From assembly GCF_003340345.1 (NCBI RefSeq), contig NZ_PPTQ01000001.1:62001-126000 (forward strand): a stretch of 64,000 bases of DNA. The letters are read 5' to 3'. This document shows positions 42,824 to 55,434 of the stretch, piece after piece; position 1 is the stretch's first letter, and each line of letters starts with the position of its first letter. The notes under the pieces were generated by a model that did no database searches, was not told the DNA's origin, and saw nothing but the letters and a program-made list of their open reading frames with translations. The stretch comes from Paraeggerthella hongkongensis. Its GTDB lineage: Bacteria > Actinomycetota > Coriobacteriia > Coriobacteriales > Eggerthellaceae. Both the position numbers and the translations under genes were made by a program.

Positions 42824-44428
42824 CTACCAGCACTTTTCGTAGACCACCCTGCGTTTCACGCGGCCCAGCCTATCGCGTATCTCGATATCGCCGCAGAACA
42901 CGTAGCCGCACTTCTCAAGCAGGGCGCGCATGGGCTGGTTCTCGGGGTACACGTCGGCGCGCACGCTGCGCCGCCCGGCATCGCGCGCGATGCGCTCCGC
43001 CGTGCCCAGGATATAGGCGCCCACGCCGCACCGGCGCGCCTTCTCCTGAACGCACACCCAGTGCAACGCGGCGTAATCAGGCTCGCCATCAGGCGGCTCG
43101 GGCGAATCGGTGAGCCATCGCGCGCCCGTCGCGCGCCCGTACGCGGGATCTCCCGCCGGGTTTACCGCGAACATGCCCAGCACGCGCTCGGCGGGCTTCT
43201 CCGAATCGCCGTCGCTCGCCTCGCCCGCCGTCACCACCACGTACGTCTTGCCGGCGTCGATCGAGCGCATGATGCGCCGCGACGACGGGTACTTTTTCAG
43301 CCCTTCGTCAACTCCAAGGCGCGCGATGGCGCGATGGGTCTCCTCCTGCAGCAGCTGCACGCGCCTGAAGTCGTCGCGCGTCGCCCGGCGCGCGGCGTAG
43401 TATCCCAGCTCGGACGCACGGCCTTGGAACAGCGGAAGATCTTCGGAGGCGCCGTCGTAGGCAGCCGCCCCCTTGCCGTTGCCGCTGCCGCGATCGGTGA
43501 CCAGAAACACCATGGCGACGATCATAATGCAGCCCACGATATCGAACATGCCCACCGGCGTGCCCAGCCATACCGCGGAGATGACCGTAGCCGACACCGG
43601 CTCCACGCACCCCACCAACCCGGCGCGCACGGGACCCGCGTCCGTGATGCCCTGCAGGTAGAACAGGTACGCGGCGAACGTGCCCACGATCACCATGGCG
43701 GTCATGACGCCGATCATCATCGGGCTCACGGTCACGGGAATGGTCCAAGGCTGCACGAACACCGTTGCCACCACTCCGCCGATGAGCATGGCCAAACCCG
43801 TTACGATGAAGCTTCCCCATTTCTCGAGCACCTTGCCGGGAAGAAGCGTGTAGAACGCCAGCGCGAACGCAGAGATAAAGCCCCAGAACAGGCCTTCCGC
43901 AGGGATGGCCAACGACCCGAGGTCGCCCTTCGTGGCGATGACCACCGTGCCCGCGATGGCCAGCACCAGACCGACGGCCTCGCTTATCCTGGGCAGCCGC
44001 CGCGTGCGCAGACACACGTAGAGCATGATGAGGATAAGGCCGAGCCGCTCCAGAACCGTACCGGTGCCGGCGTTCGTGTAGGATATGGCCGTCAGATAGC
44101 TTACCTGGGTAAGCAGCACGCCGAGCAGCGCGAACGCAGCGATGCGCCCGATCGAGCGCGCATCGCGCAAAGCCGCGAACAGATTGCGCGGCTCGCGAAC
44201 CATGCACACCACCAAAAAGATGAACGCGGCGGACAACAGGCGCACGCACGTGATCCACGAAACGGGAACGGCGGCGTCTCCCGTGAGGAACTGAGCGCAC
44301 GTGCCGGAGAAGCCCCAGCAGATGCCGCCCAGCGCAGCACATACGACACCTCGAAAAATACGCCCGCGCGATCGTTCGCTCGAAGAACCCCCATCGTTCG
44401 CGCTCGTCGCATCAGCTGTCTGGCCCAT
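42824..44428 (-). CDS. EamA (DMT) transporter fused to a GNAT acetyltransferase, copy 1
   Basis: The protein has 534 residues. Ten membrane helices with two EamA repeats cover about residues 28-325 (first helix VVCAALGGICWGFSGTCAQF). A soluble C-terminal GNAT domain covers about residues 365-534, with the acetyl-CoA loop ARRCGVGAYILGTA and the closing part NQPMRALLEKCGYVFCGDIE. This could export a compound and acetylate it, or an analogue, at the inner face. ATG 44428 follows GGGGAGG. The neighbouring upstream gene is a paralogue with the same fusion. Confidence 0.9.
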   Translation of the reverse strand: MGQTADATSANDGGSSSERSRGRIFRGVVCAALGGICWGFSGTCAQFLTGDAAVPVSWITCVRLLSAAFIFLVVCMVREPRNLFAALRDARSIGRIAAFALLGVLLTQVSYLTAISYTNAGTGTVLERLGLILIMLYVCLRTRRLPRISEAVGLVLAIAGTVVIATKGDLGSLAIPAEGLFWGFISAFALAFYTLLPGKVLEKWGSFIVTGLAMLIGGVVATVFVQPWTIPVTVSPMMIGVMTAMVIVGTFAAYLFYLQGITDAGPVRAGLVGCVEPVSATVISAVWLGTPVGMFDIVGCIMIVAMVFLVTDRGSGNGKGAAAYDGASEDLPLFQGRASELGYYAARRATRDDFRRVQLLQEETHRAIARLGVDEGLKKYPSSRRIMRSIDAGKTYVVVTAGEASDGDSEKPAERVLGMFAVNPAGDPAYGRATGARWLTDSPEPPDGEPDYAALHWVCVQEKARRCGVGAYILGTAERIARDAGRRSVRADVYPENQPMRALLEKCGYVFCGDIEIRDRLGRVKRRVVYEKCW

Positions 44429-44658
44429 TCCGACCTCCCCTCGCGCATTTCGCCGCGCCGAGCGAAGCGCTTCGGGGCATAAGGTCGGGATGCGTGCTCT
44501 CCGGCTGACTGTCCATCGTTTAGTCGCGTTCGATCGGGGTGGCGCCTGCATGTTCGTCAGCACATTCTCGCACGCGGGAACAGCTCCGGTAAAGGACTTT
44601 CCGCATACTTTGAAAACTTTTTTGCAGTTGAGCGAAAACTCCCCGTCAAACGGCCGTT

Positions 44659-46209
44659 TTAGAACTGCGAGCGTAGAACCCTCTCGTAGGCCACGCGATG
44701 CTTCTCCCGCCCGAACACGTCGCGTATCACCATGGCGCCGCATCGCTCGTAGCCGTGCTTCTCCAAGAGCTTCTGCATGGGAAGGTTCTGCGGGTACACG
44801 TCGGCGCGCACGCTCGAACGGCCTCCCGCGCGCGCGATCTGATCCGCCTTGTCCAAAATGAACATGCCCACGCCGCGCCTCCGCGCATGCCGGTCGACCG
44901 AGACCCAGTGCAGCTCGGCGTAGGGCTGCGGGCTGGCCTTCGTGTCGGTGAGCCACGCGCCGTCAAGCTCGTTGTCGTAGTTCTTGTCGGGCGAGAACGA
45001 CACCGCGAACACCGCGATGACGCGGCCGTTGCCGTCCTCGATCACGTGCGTGGTGCCGTTCTTTATGCTGTGCATGAGACGGCGCGCCGAGGGGTACTTC
45101 TTGCTGCGCCCCTCGTCGATCCCCAGTTCGGCGAACGTCTCATGCCCCACGTCCAACAGCGCTGCAACGCGATCGAAGTCCTCGCGCGCGGCAGGGCGCG
45201 AGGAGTAGTAGCCCAGAACCGATGCCCGGCCGGCGAACAGCGGCGGATCGTCGAAATCCGCAGCCGGCGCGCCTGCCGCATCGCCGGGCGCCGCTTTCGG
45301 CTCGCGCTCGGTCACCAGGAAGATCATGACCACGATCATGGCGCAGCCCAGCATGTCCCACGCCGAAACGGGGGTATGCAGCCAAAAGAGCGCCAGCAAC
45401 GTAGCCGACACCGGTTCCACGCAGCAGAGCAGGCTCGCCTTCACCGGGCCGGCATCCGCCACGCCCTGCAGGTACAGCATGTACGCGCCCAGCGTGCCCA
45501 CCAGCACGATGGCCACAAGCGCCGCCAGCGCGCCGCCCGAAAGCTGGACCGGCACCGTCCAGGGCTGGAACACCGCAGAGGCCGCCGAGCCGCCGAACAG
45601 CATGGCCAGGCCCGTCACCAGCATGGCGCCCCATTTCTTCAGGACGCGCACGGGCATGAGCGTGTAGAAGGACAGCGCGACGGCAGACAGAAGGCCCCAG
45701 GCCAGGCCTTCCACCGGAATGGCCAGGCCGCCGAAGTCGCCCTGGGTCGCGATGACCAGCATGCCGCCAAGGGCAAGCAGCAGGCCGCCCGCTTCGCGCA
45801 GCTTCGGGAAGCGGCGCTTGCGCAGGCACACGTACAGCATGATGAAGACGAGTCCCACCTGCTCGAGCGTGGTGCCCACCCCCGCGCTCGTGTACTCGAT
45901 GGCGTACAGGTAGCTGATCTGCGTGAGCACGACGCCAAACACCGCGAAGGCGGCTATCTCGACAAGCGAGCGCCAGTCGCGAAACACCGCAACAAGATCG
46001 CGCCAGTTGCGCATAGCGGTTATGGTCAGGAAGAATGCGGCGGCTATCAGCATGCGCACGCAGGTGATCCATGTTGCCGGCGCGCCGTACTCCATGAGCA
46101 ACTGCGCGCAGGTACCCGAAAAGCCCCAGCAGATGCCGCCCGCCAACGCGCACGCCACACCGCGCGCCACATGGCGCCTTCCACCCGTCGCCGCTACCGC
46201 TTCCGCCAC
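44659..46209 (-). CDS. EamA (DMT) transporter fused to a GNAT acetyltransferase, copy 2
   Basis: The protein has 516 residues and the same build as copy 1: ten EamA helices (ACALAGGICWGFSGTCAQLL at the start), then a GNAT domain with ARRRGVGMFILDKA and LPMQKLLEKHGYERCG. GTG 46209 follows GGAGGAG. The two genes are tandem, separated by 230 bases, and similar along their length, so they arose by duplication; their substrates may differ. EamA proteins export amino acids or metabolites, but nothing here identifies the cargo. Confidence 0.9.
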   Translation of the reverse strand: MAEAVAATGGRRHVARGVACALAGGICWGFSGTCAQLLMEYGAPATWITCVRMLIAAAFFLTITAMRNWRDLVAVFRDWRSLVEIAAFAVFGVVLTQISYLYAIEYTSAGVGTTLEQVGLVFIMLYVCLRKRRFPKLREAGGLLLALGGMLVIATQGDFGGLAIPVEGLAWGLLSAVALSFYTLMPVRVLKKWGAMLVTGLAMLFGGSAASAVFQPWTVPVQLSGGALAALVAIVLVGTLGAYMLYLQGVADAGPVKASLLCCVEPVSATLLALFWLHTPVSAWDMLGCAMIVVMIFLVTEREPKAAPGDAAGAPAADFDDPPLFAGRASVLGYYSSRPAAREDFDRVAALLDVGHETFAELGIDEGRSKKYPSARRLMHSIKNGTTHVIEDGNGRVIAVFAVSFSPDKNYDNELDGAWLTDTKASPQPYAELHWVSVDRHARRRGVGMFILDKADQIARAGGRSSVRADVYPQNLPMQKLLEKHGYERCGAMVIRDVFGREKHRVAYERVLRSQF

Positions 46210-46370
46210 GTCTCCTCCGACTCTTGATCGATTCCGAATGCTTCCCCGGCGCCGTCAAGCGCCAAGGCCGCCGCGTATAGTCTCACGCGCGACGGCCTTG
46301 GTAAAGACAAGAATCGGTAAATTCTCGCAATATATGCATTGCGCCGCATAAATGGCGCGAAATCCGCCCG

Positions 46371-49250
<2,880 letters not shown>

Positions 49251-49387
49251 GTGCGCTTCCGCTCTTTCTTCCTCTATCGTTCAATCGGCATCCCCGCTCC
49301 CGGTTCAAGAGAGCAAATATGGATACCTGAAAACTATCATTTCCATGCAATCGTTCATTGTAGCGCACACGGCCCAGAGATAGCGCA

Positions 49388-49401
49388 AAAACATTTGTTC
49401 G
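49388..49401 (-). promoter_or_regulatory. Candidate LexA (SOS) box upstream of uvrA
   Basis: On the minus strand it reads CGAAC-AAAT-GTTTT, matching the Gram-positive SOS box CGAAC-N4-GTTCG at 8 of 10 key bases. A -10-like TACAAT lies between it and uvrA (49357-49362). uvrA is a classic SOS gene, which supports the site. Confidence 0.5.
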
Positions 49402-49478
49402 TGTGTTCTTGTTCAAGGTTTACGCACATTTCGTTCGATGGGGAATCGCGACGCGCAAGCTGTGGTACAGTGCCGCCT

Positions 49479-49823
49479 ATGGAAGACGCCCCGAAAACAG
49501 CCAAACGGCGCGAGCGCGAAAAGCGAACCATTTCGCAGATGGTCGCCCTTTACTGCGCGGAAAACCACAAAAGCGCCGAACGCACCGAGCAAGCTCACTG
49601 CGGCGAGGCCGTATGCCCCGCATGCGCCCACCTCGACGAGTACGCCGTGCTGCGCACCGAGCGCTGCCGCAAGATGGACGTGAAAACCTCGTGCGAGGAA
49701 TGCGGAAACCAGTGCTACAAACCCGAGATGCGCGAGCAGATTCGCGCCGTGATGCGCTACGCCGGCCCCCGCATGCTGAAAAAGCACCCCGTAGCCGCCA
49801 TTCGGCACCTGCTCGGAAAATAA
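49479..49823 (+). CDS. Nitrous-oxide-stimulated promoter family protein (YgbA type)
   Basis: This 114-residue protein belongs to the YgbA_NO family, named for a promoter induced by nitrogen oxides. It has RTISQMVALYCAENH and a set of cysteines (CGEAVCPACAHL, RCRKM, TSCEECGNQCYK), suggesting a metal or Fe-S site. Its biochemical role is unclear. It is transcribed away from uvrA and closed by a strong hairpin. Confidence 0.88.
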   Translation: MEDAPKTAKRREREKRTISQMVALYCAENHKSAERTEQAHCGEAVCPACAHLDEYAVLRTERCRKMDVKTSCEECGNQCYKPEMREQIRAVMRYAGPRMLKKHPVAAIRHLLGK

Positions 49824-49858
49824 GCGGCCCCCTCGTCTCGCCGAGACAAGGGGGCCGC
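49824..49858. terminator. Bidirectional terminator
   Basis: GCGGCCCCCT (49824-49833) pairs with AGGGGGCCGC (49849-49858), and GTC with GAC inside after one mismatch. It lies between the convergent YgbA-type and permease genes. Confidence 0.8.
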
Positions 49859-49914
49859 CGACTCATTGCGGGACGCCCAAACGGATGCCCCGCACGTTCG
49901 ATCGCGCAGACAGC

Positions 49915-52122
49915 CTATCCCAAAAGCTTCGATCCGAGCGAGCTTCTGATGATGCCCCGGCACGTGAAGTACGTCACCGCCAGATAGCTCCCGTACACGA
50001 GCACGGTCAACGCGCCCGTCATCAGGATGGGGCCGCTCACAGACACGCCCAGCAGGTCGAACACGCTCGAACCGATCACGCTGACGGCGCACACCGCATG
50101 GCATACGGCAAGCCCCAACGGCGCCAAGAAGTACACGAGCACCTGCGTGCGCAGCGACCCCAAGATCATGCGGCGATCGCAGCCGATTTGCGCGAGCACC
50201 TTGTACCGCGGCAGGGAATCGCTCGTCTCCGACAGCTGCTGGATGGCCAACATGGCCGCCGTGGTGATCAGGAAGGTGAACCCGATGTAGAGTGCCAGGT
50301 ACGTGATGAGCACGTTCATGCCGCCCGCCTGCTCGATCACTCCGGACTTGGTCATGACCGTGGTCACGGGCCAGGGCTGCGACCCGTACGACCAACCGGC
50401 GTTCGTCTGCTGGTTGTCGGGCGGAAACGCCTGAGCCAAAGCGTCGTCGAGCATCTTGTCGCCCTGCGCCGCATCCACGGAGTAGTTCACGTCCAGATAG
50501 CTCATGTAGGGCATCACTTCGGACGCGCGCACCTCGGCGATCACGGAATCGGGCACGACCACGATGCCCGCATCGTTGACGAACGGAGACGTGGCCAGCA
50601 CCTGCTCGACGTACGCGCCCGTCGCCGTGAGCGTACGGCCCGCCACGTTCACCTGGCGTCCCTTTTCGGCCAGCGCGCGCGCCAGGTCCTCGATCGCCCT
50701 CACGGCATTGCTCACAATGTAGCCGTCCTCCCCCACGTTGACCGGGTCTTGGCCGGTCAACGCGCGTACGGCGTTGAACTGCGATTCGCCCACGACCATC
50801 AGAGGCTGAGTGCGAATGCCGCTATCCTGCAGGGAATTGCCCGTGCCCACCTGGTAGCGATCCATGAACTCGCCGTACGTGGTGGTTCCCTCGGCAGGCT
50901 GGTACAGGTCAGCCTGAACCGATTCCTTCACGAAGTCGTTCCATGAAGGGGCGCCGGCGGAAATGCGCGCAGCGATGTCCCAGTTCCAGGACTCGCCCTC
51001 TTCGCGCAGCTGTCGAGCGCGCTCCATTTCCCGCTGAAGGTATGCCTGGGCCTCCGCGGGATCCTCCTCGCGCATCTTCTCAAGGCGATCCTGCGCCAAA
51101 TCGCCATGGCCCAAGTACACGTTGGCCGTGAGCGTGGCGTCGAACTGCGTACTTCGCTCGAGATCCCCCGTGAACACGCTCACCAAGCCCGCGCCCGTGG
51201 AGAACACGGTCAACGAGAAGAACAGCATGACGCATATCACCGAAAGCGACAAAAACGCGGTGTTCACTTTGCTGGCGATCTGGCGCATGGTGAACATGGC
51301 CAGCCCCTTGAAGTACACGCCGCGCGTGCGCTCGACCACGATGAGCGCGAACCCGGCCGCCGACCAGAAGAACAGGAACGTTCCCACCAGCATAAGCGCG
51401 GTCGCCAGAAAAAACTCGCGATCGAAATCCATCATCCCGAAATCGATGAGCGTCTTGTACGCCGCAGCCAGCAGCACCACGGACACCACGAACCCGACCA
51501 GGCTCACCCACGGGCTGCGCACGCGAAAGCCCTCGTTACGGCTTTTCGCCGACAGCAGGTCGATCAGCTTGTAGCGCCTGATGGACAACGTGTTGAACGC
51601 CGCAACCACCACGAAGATGATCGTGAAGCACGCAAGCGTCAGGGCAAACGCTTCCGAAGAGAACACGAACCGGTACTGTTGCATGGGGATGTTGAAGAGC
51701 CCCGCCGTGAAAAACGACAGGCCCTGCGACAGCGCCACGCCCAGAGCAAGGCCCACGACAAGCGACACCGCGCCCACCGCGATCGTTTCCATGAGCACGA
51801 TGGCCGACACCTGCCCGGGCCGCATGCCCAGAAGAAGGTAGGTGCCGAACTCCTGCTTGCGGCGCTTGATGAGAAAGCGGTTCGAATAGACCACCAAAAA
51901 GCCCAGAACGAACGCGATCAGAACCGAGAACATGCCCAGGAACTGGCCCGTCAGGTTGAACACGCCCTCGGTCGAGGCGCCCTCCAAATCGAACAGGATC
52001 GACTGGCTCTGCACGGAGTTGAACGCATAGAACACCGCCACCCCGAACACGAGCGTCACGAAGTAGATAGCGTAGTCGCGCACCGAGCGGCGAACGTTGC
52101 GAACAGCGAGTTTAGCCAGCAT
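49915..52122 (-). CDS. BceB-like ABC transporter permease
   Basis: This permease of about 735 residues is of the FtsX/MacB group used in bacitracin-type resistance. It has ten helices in the BceB pattern, with a large outside domain (about residues 330-600) between the middle helices. That domain is where BceB proteins meet peptide antibiotics. The N terminus is MLAKLAVRNVRRSVRDYAIY. ATG 52122 or GTG 52134 may start it; both overlap the ATPase gene's end. Two-component genes lie just upstream. Confidence 0.9.
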   Translation of the reverse strand: MLAKLAVRNVRRSVRDYAIYFVTLVFGVAVFYAFNSVQSQSILFDLEGASTEGVFNLTGQFLGMFSVLIAFVLGFLVVYSNRFLIKRRKQEFGTYLLLGMRPGQVSAIVLMETIAVGAVSLVVGLALGVALSQGLSFFTAGLFNIPMQQYRFVFSSEAFALTLACFTIIFVVVAAFNTLSIRRYKLIDLLSAKSRNEGFRVRSPWVSLVGFVVSVVLLAAAYKTLIDFGMMDFDREFFLATALMLVGTFLFFWSAAGFALIVVERTRGVYFKGLAMFTMRQIASKVNTAFLSLSVICVMLFFSLTVFSTGAGLVSVFTGDLERSTQFDATLTANVYLGHGDLAQDRLEKMREEDPAEAQAYLQREMERARQLREEGESWNWDIAARISAGAPSWNDFVKESVQADLYQPAEGTTTYGEFMDRYQVGTGNSLQDSGIRTQPLMVVGESQFNAVRALTGQDPVNVGEDGYIVSNAVRAIEDLARALAEKGRQVNVAGRTLTATGAYVEQVLATSPFVNDAGIVVVPDSVIAEVRASEVMPYMSYLDVNYSVDAAQGDKMLDDALAQAFPPDNQQTNAGWSYGSQPWPVTTVMTKSGVIEQAGGMNVLITYLALYIGFTFLITTAAMLAIQQLSETSDSLPRYKVLAQIGCDRRMILGSLRTQVLVYFLAPLGLAVCHAVCAVSVIGSSVFDLLGVSVSGPILMTGALTVLVYGSYLAVTYFTCRGIIRSSLGSKLLG

Positions 52123-52951
52123 CGCGCACGTCACCGCCCAGGAACGTGACCACTTCCATGATGCGCGCGAAGAAGGCCGACCGCGACGTGTCGCCGCGTC
52201 GGATCTCGTTGAACACCGCGCCGTCTTTGACGAACAGAATGCGGTCGGCGAACGAGGCGGCGAACGAATCGTGCGTGACCATCATGATGGTGGCGCCCAG
52301 GTCGCGGTTCATCATGGTCAGCGTGTCGAGCATGGCTTGAGCGCTGCGCGAATCAAGGGCGCCCGTAGGCTCGTCGGCCAAAACGATCTTAGGATCGGCC
52401 ACGATGGCGCGCGCCGCAGCGACGCGCTGCTTTTGACCTCCCGACATTTGGTAGGGGTACTTGCCCAGCACTTCCGACACGCCGAGCGTGCGAGCCACGG
52501 CCTCCACCTTAGGCTTCACCGTAGAAGCCGGATCGCCCTTGACGGTGAGCGCCAGCGCGATGTTCTCGAACCCGGTGAGGGTGTCGAGCAGGTTGGAATC
52601 CTGGAACACGAACCCCAGGTCGTCGCGGCGAAACTTCGCGAGAGCACGGGAGCGCAGCGTGGTGATATCGCGCCCGTCCACCAGGATATGTCCGCTCGTC
52701 ACCGTGTCGATGGTGGCGACGCAGTTCAATAGCGTCGTCTTACCGGAACCCGAAGGGCCCATGATCCCCAGAAACTCGCCCGGCACGACGTCGAAGCTGA
52801 TGTCGTTGATGGCGTGCGTCACGGAATCGCGGCTACCGTACACCTTCTGGATCTGACGAACGGACAGAATAGGGTGCGCGCCTCCCACGGGCGCGACTTT
52901 ACCGCAGCCGTCTGCGGCGGCATCCTGCGGCGTCGCGTACACTTCAGTCAT
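52112..52951 (-). CDS. BceA-like ABC transporter ATPase
   Basis: This 279-residue ATPase has Walker A GPSGSGKTTL, signature YQMSGGQKQR and Walker B IVLADEPTGAL. An N-terminal extension of about 25 residues precedes the domain. ATG 52951 has AAAGGAG seven bases upstream. With the permease it forms a MacB/BceAB-type exporter or target-protection system. Confidence 0.93.
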   Translation of the reverse strand: MTEVYATPQDAAADGCGKVAPVGGAHPILSVRQIQKVYGSRDSVTHAINDISFDVVPGEFLGIMGPSGSGKTTLLNCVATIDTVTSGHILVDGRDITTLRSRALAKFRRDDLGFVFQDSNLLDTLTGFENIALALTVKGDPASTVKPKVEAVARTLGVSEVLGKYPYQMSGGQKQRVAAARAIVADPKIVLADEPTGALDSRSAQAMLDTLTMMNRDLGATIMMVTHDSFAASFADRILFVKDGAVFNEIRRGDTSRSAFFARIMEVVTFLGGDVRDAG

Positions 52952-53086
52952 GATTGCTCCTTTGCGTTTTTCGGACTGCAACGATAGTACGCCGCGCGGA
53001 AACGAAGAGCCATCGGGCGAACTTACACCGCCCTTACAGATTTGAAAGGTTGGAAGGCGCACGGAGAAACCGCAGACGATCGACGC

Positions 53087-54115
53087 TTACCGGCCCGCGT
53101 CCAAACGGCGGCGGTCGTGCGGGAACCGTATCAACACGCGCGTGCCAACCCCCTCTTCGGAAGCGATCGCCACGCCCAAGCCCATTTTGCGGCACATTTG
53201 AGAAACCAGGTACAAGCCCATGCCGGTCGAGCTTCCCTGCTCCCGACCGTTCGATCCGGTGAATCCGCGCTCGAACACGCGCGGCACGTCGGCAGCCGGA
53301 ATGCCGCGCCCGTCGTCTGCGATCTCGAGCATCGAGCACGCGTCCTTCGTTCCCAGGTCGGCCTCGCGCAGCGAGAACCGAACCGAGGTCGCCCCGTACT
53401 TCGCCGAGTTCGAAAGCACCTGCCCGATGATGAAGCCAAGCCACTTGCCGTCCGCGAACACCCGCGCATCCTCGTCCACTTCGATAACCGGCAAGGTTCC
53501 CCGCTCGATCAAGTAGCGGGCGTTCTTCTTGCATGCCTCGCGCACCACCGCGGCAAGCACGGTTTCCCGTATGGCGTAATCCCGCTCGAGCGACGTGGAG
53601 CGAGCGTAGTACAGAGCCTGCTCGACATAGGATTCAATGCGGTCGATCTCCCCCTTGATCCTCGATCCCTCGCTTCCGCGAAGCCCCGACGCCATAAGCG
53701 CGGCGGCAGCGATAGGGGTTTTGACCTCGTGAATCCACAGCTCGACGTACTCGCGGTAGGCTTCGGCTTCCTGCTTGTGACGCGCCACGTCGTCAGCTGC
53801 CGCTTTGCCCACCCGCTCGAGCGCTCGGTAGGCAAGCCGGCCTTCCAGAAACGAGGGCTCTTCCAGAAGCGCCGAAGCGTAGTACGCCTGGTCGAGTTCT
53901 TCGGACAAGGTGTCGAGCTCCCGGCAAAAACGTCGACGGCGAGCGTAATCCAACGCCAAAGCGCTCGCCCAGCACGCTCCCACGAACGTCGCGGACAGAA
54001 CCGCGGCATCGAAGCCCTGATCCAGCAGCGCGATCATGCTGGCCATGCCCAGGGCGCACGCAACGCCGGCGACGATGAACACCGCCCGGTCTTTGCAGTA
54101 GGAACCCGGCGTCAT
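53087..54115 (-). CDS. BceS-like intramembrane-sensing histidine kinase
   Basis: This 342-residue kinase has two close membrane helices (VFIVAGVACALGMASMIALL and AVLSATFVGACWASALALDY) with only a few residues outside, so it cannot bind a ligand by itself. BceS-type kinases read the state of the transporter instead. The phospho-histidine is in LWIHEVKTPIAA, with ATPase motifs NSAKYGA, EIADDGRGIP and GMGLYLV. Its ATG overlaps the response-regulator stop as ATGA. Confidence 0.93.
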   Translation of the reverse strand: MTPGSYCKDRAVFIVAGVACALGMASMIALLDQGFDAAVLSATFVGACWASALALDYARRRRFCRELDTLSEELDQAYYASALLEEPSFLEGRLAYRALERVGKAAADDVARHKQEAEAYREYVELWIHEVKTPIAAAALMASGLRGSEGSRIKGEIDRIESYVEQALYYARSTSLERDYAIRETVLAAVVREACKKNARYLIERGTLPVIEVDEDARVFADGKWLGFIIGQVLSNSAKYGATSVRFSLREADLGTKDACSMLEIADDGRGIPAADVPRVFERGFTGSNGREQGSSTGMGLYLVSQMCRKMGLGVAIASEEGVGTRVLIRFPHDRRRLDAGR

Positions 54116-54780
54116 ACCAGGTAGCCCTGACCCCGCCGCGTAACCAGGAAATCGTCGGGCACTCCGATAGACGAGAGGCTTTTCCTCAGGCGGTTGATGT
54201 TGACGGTCAAGGTGTTGTCGTCGATGAACGCATCGGATTGCCACAGCTCCATCATGAGATCCTGACGCGAGATGATGACGTCGCGATTCGACATGAGAAG
54301 GTGCAGGATCTTCAGTTCGTTTCGCGTGAGCTCGGTGGATTCGCCCTCGTACGAAACCCGCCCGCGACCGGCATCGAGCACGACGCCTTTGTGCTCGATG
54401 CGAGAAGGCGGCTCCTGTCGCTGGACCCGCCGCAGCACCGATTGGATGCGGGCGAGCAGCACGGCGGGATTGTAGGGCTTGGTCACGTAGTCGTCGGCAC
54501 CCAGGTTCATGCTCATGACCTCGTCGAACTCGCTGTCGGACGAAGTGAGCATGATGATGGGAACCTGGCTGGTCCGCCGTATGTCCCGGCATACGGCATG
54601 CCCGCCGGGCCCCGGCAGCTTCAAGTCCAAGATCACGCAATCGGGATCGTCGGCAAGCGCCGCCTCGGCAATCCGGTTGAAGTCCGTGCTCGTCGAGGCG
54701 AAATGCCCCTGCAGCTCGAGCAGACGCATAAGCTCCTCGCGCAGCGACGCATCGTCTTCGACCACAAATATCCGAGCCAT
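54112..54780 (-). CDS. BceR-like OmpR-family response regulator
   Basis: This 222-residue protein has a receiver domain with FVVEDDASLREEL, the phospho-aspartate in CVILDLKLPG and the switch region MLTSSDS, followed by a winged-helix DNA-binding domain ending FLVTRRGQGYLV. It would activate the transporter genes downstream. A kinase overlap of 4 bases indicates one transcript. Confidence 0.94.
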   Translation of the reverse strand: MARIFVVEDDASLREELMRLLELQGHFASTSTDFNRIAEAALADDPDCVILDLKLPGPGGHAVCRDIRRTSQVPIIMLTSSDSEFDEVMSMNLGADDYVTKPYNPAVLLARIQSVLRRVQRQEPPSRIEHKGVVLDAGRGRVSYEGESTELTRNELKILHLLMSNRDVIISRQDLMMELWQSDAFIDDNTLTVNINRLRKSLSSIGVPDDFLVTRRGQGYLV

Positions 54781-54855
54781 GATCCTCCTCCGAGCGACAC
54801 CTGGCGGCGCGCGTTTCCCAGAACTGCGTCGAAAAGCCTCCCTCGGCCCGAAACG

Positions 54856-55326
54856 CTAATCCTTGTCGTGGTTCGCGTACGTCTTCGGCAGCACCGGACA
54901 ACCGACCTTCGCGCTTCTGAAGTACCGCAGGACGAAGCTGACTCCCGCCACCGCAAGAGCCGCGCCCAAACCGGTGTAGAAAAACGCGATGAACCAGTCG
55001 GGCACCAAGCCTGAAGCGCGCAGAGCAATCCCGAAGCCCATCATGCACGCCATGACGATGTAGCCTTTCTTGTCGAAAAACTTCAGAACGTGCGTTTTAT
55101 CCTCGCTGTAGCCCCTGATGCGCTCGGCATGCTTGCCCACCATCTTCGAGAACACGAAGATATGGAACAAGATGAAGATCAGCAGCGTCCCTCCGACCAA
55201 GGCCCAGAACAGCCAGCCGGTTTCGTTGAAATAGGCGGCTATGCCGATGTTGGCGATGTTGACGCCCGCGATGAACCACACGATGCCCGCTACCAACAGC
55301 AGCTTCTCAGTCGATATCTTCAGCAT
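54856..55326 (-). CDS. Four-helix membrane protein, unknown
   Basis: This 156-residue protein has four hydrophobic helices (LLLVAGIVWFIAGVNIANIG, WALVGGTLLIFILFHIFVFS, YIVMACMMGFGIALRASGLV and FIAFFYTGLGAALAVAGVSF). A charged loop follows the second (KHAERIRGYSEDK). I do not recognise the family. It lies 75 bases upstream of the response regulator on the same strand and may belong to that operon. Confidence 0.75.
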   Translation of the reverse strand: MLKISTEKLLLVAGIVWFIAGVNIANIGIAAYFNETGWLFWALVGGTLLIFILFHIFVFSKMVGKHAERIRGYSEDKTHVLKFFDKKGYIVMACMMGFGIALRASGLVPDWFIAFFYTGLGAALAVAGVSFVLRYFRSAKVGCPVLPKTYANHDKD

Positions 55327-55434
55327 GAGCTCGTCCCTTCACCGCAACGCCCCGTCATTGACGTTTCGCTATTATAGGCTTCTTGCACGGGGTTGCAAAC
55401 AGAGGCGCGCCCGGCAAGCCTGCACGACGCCCGA

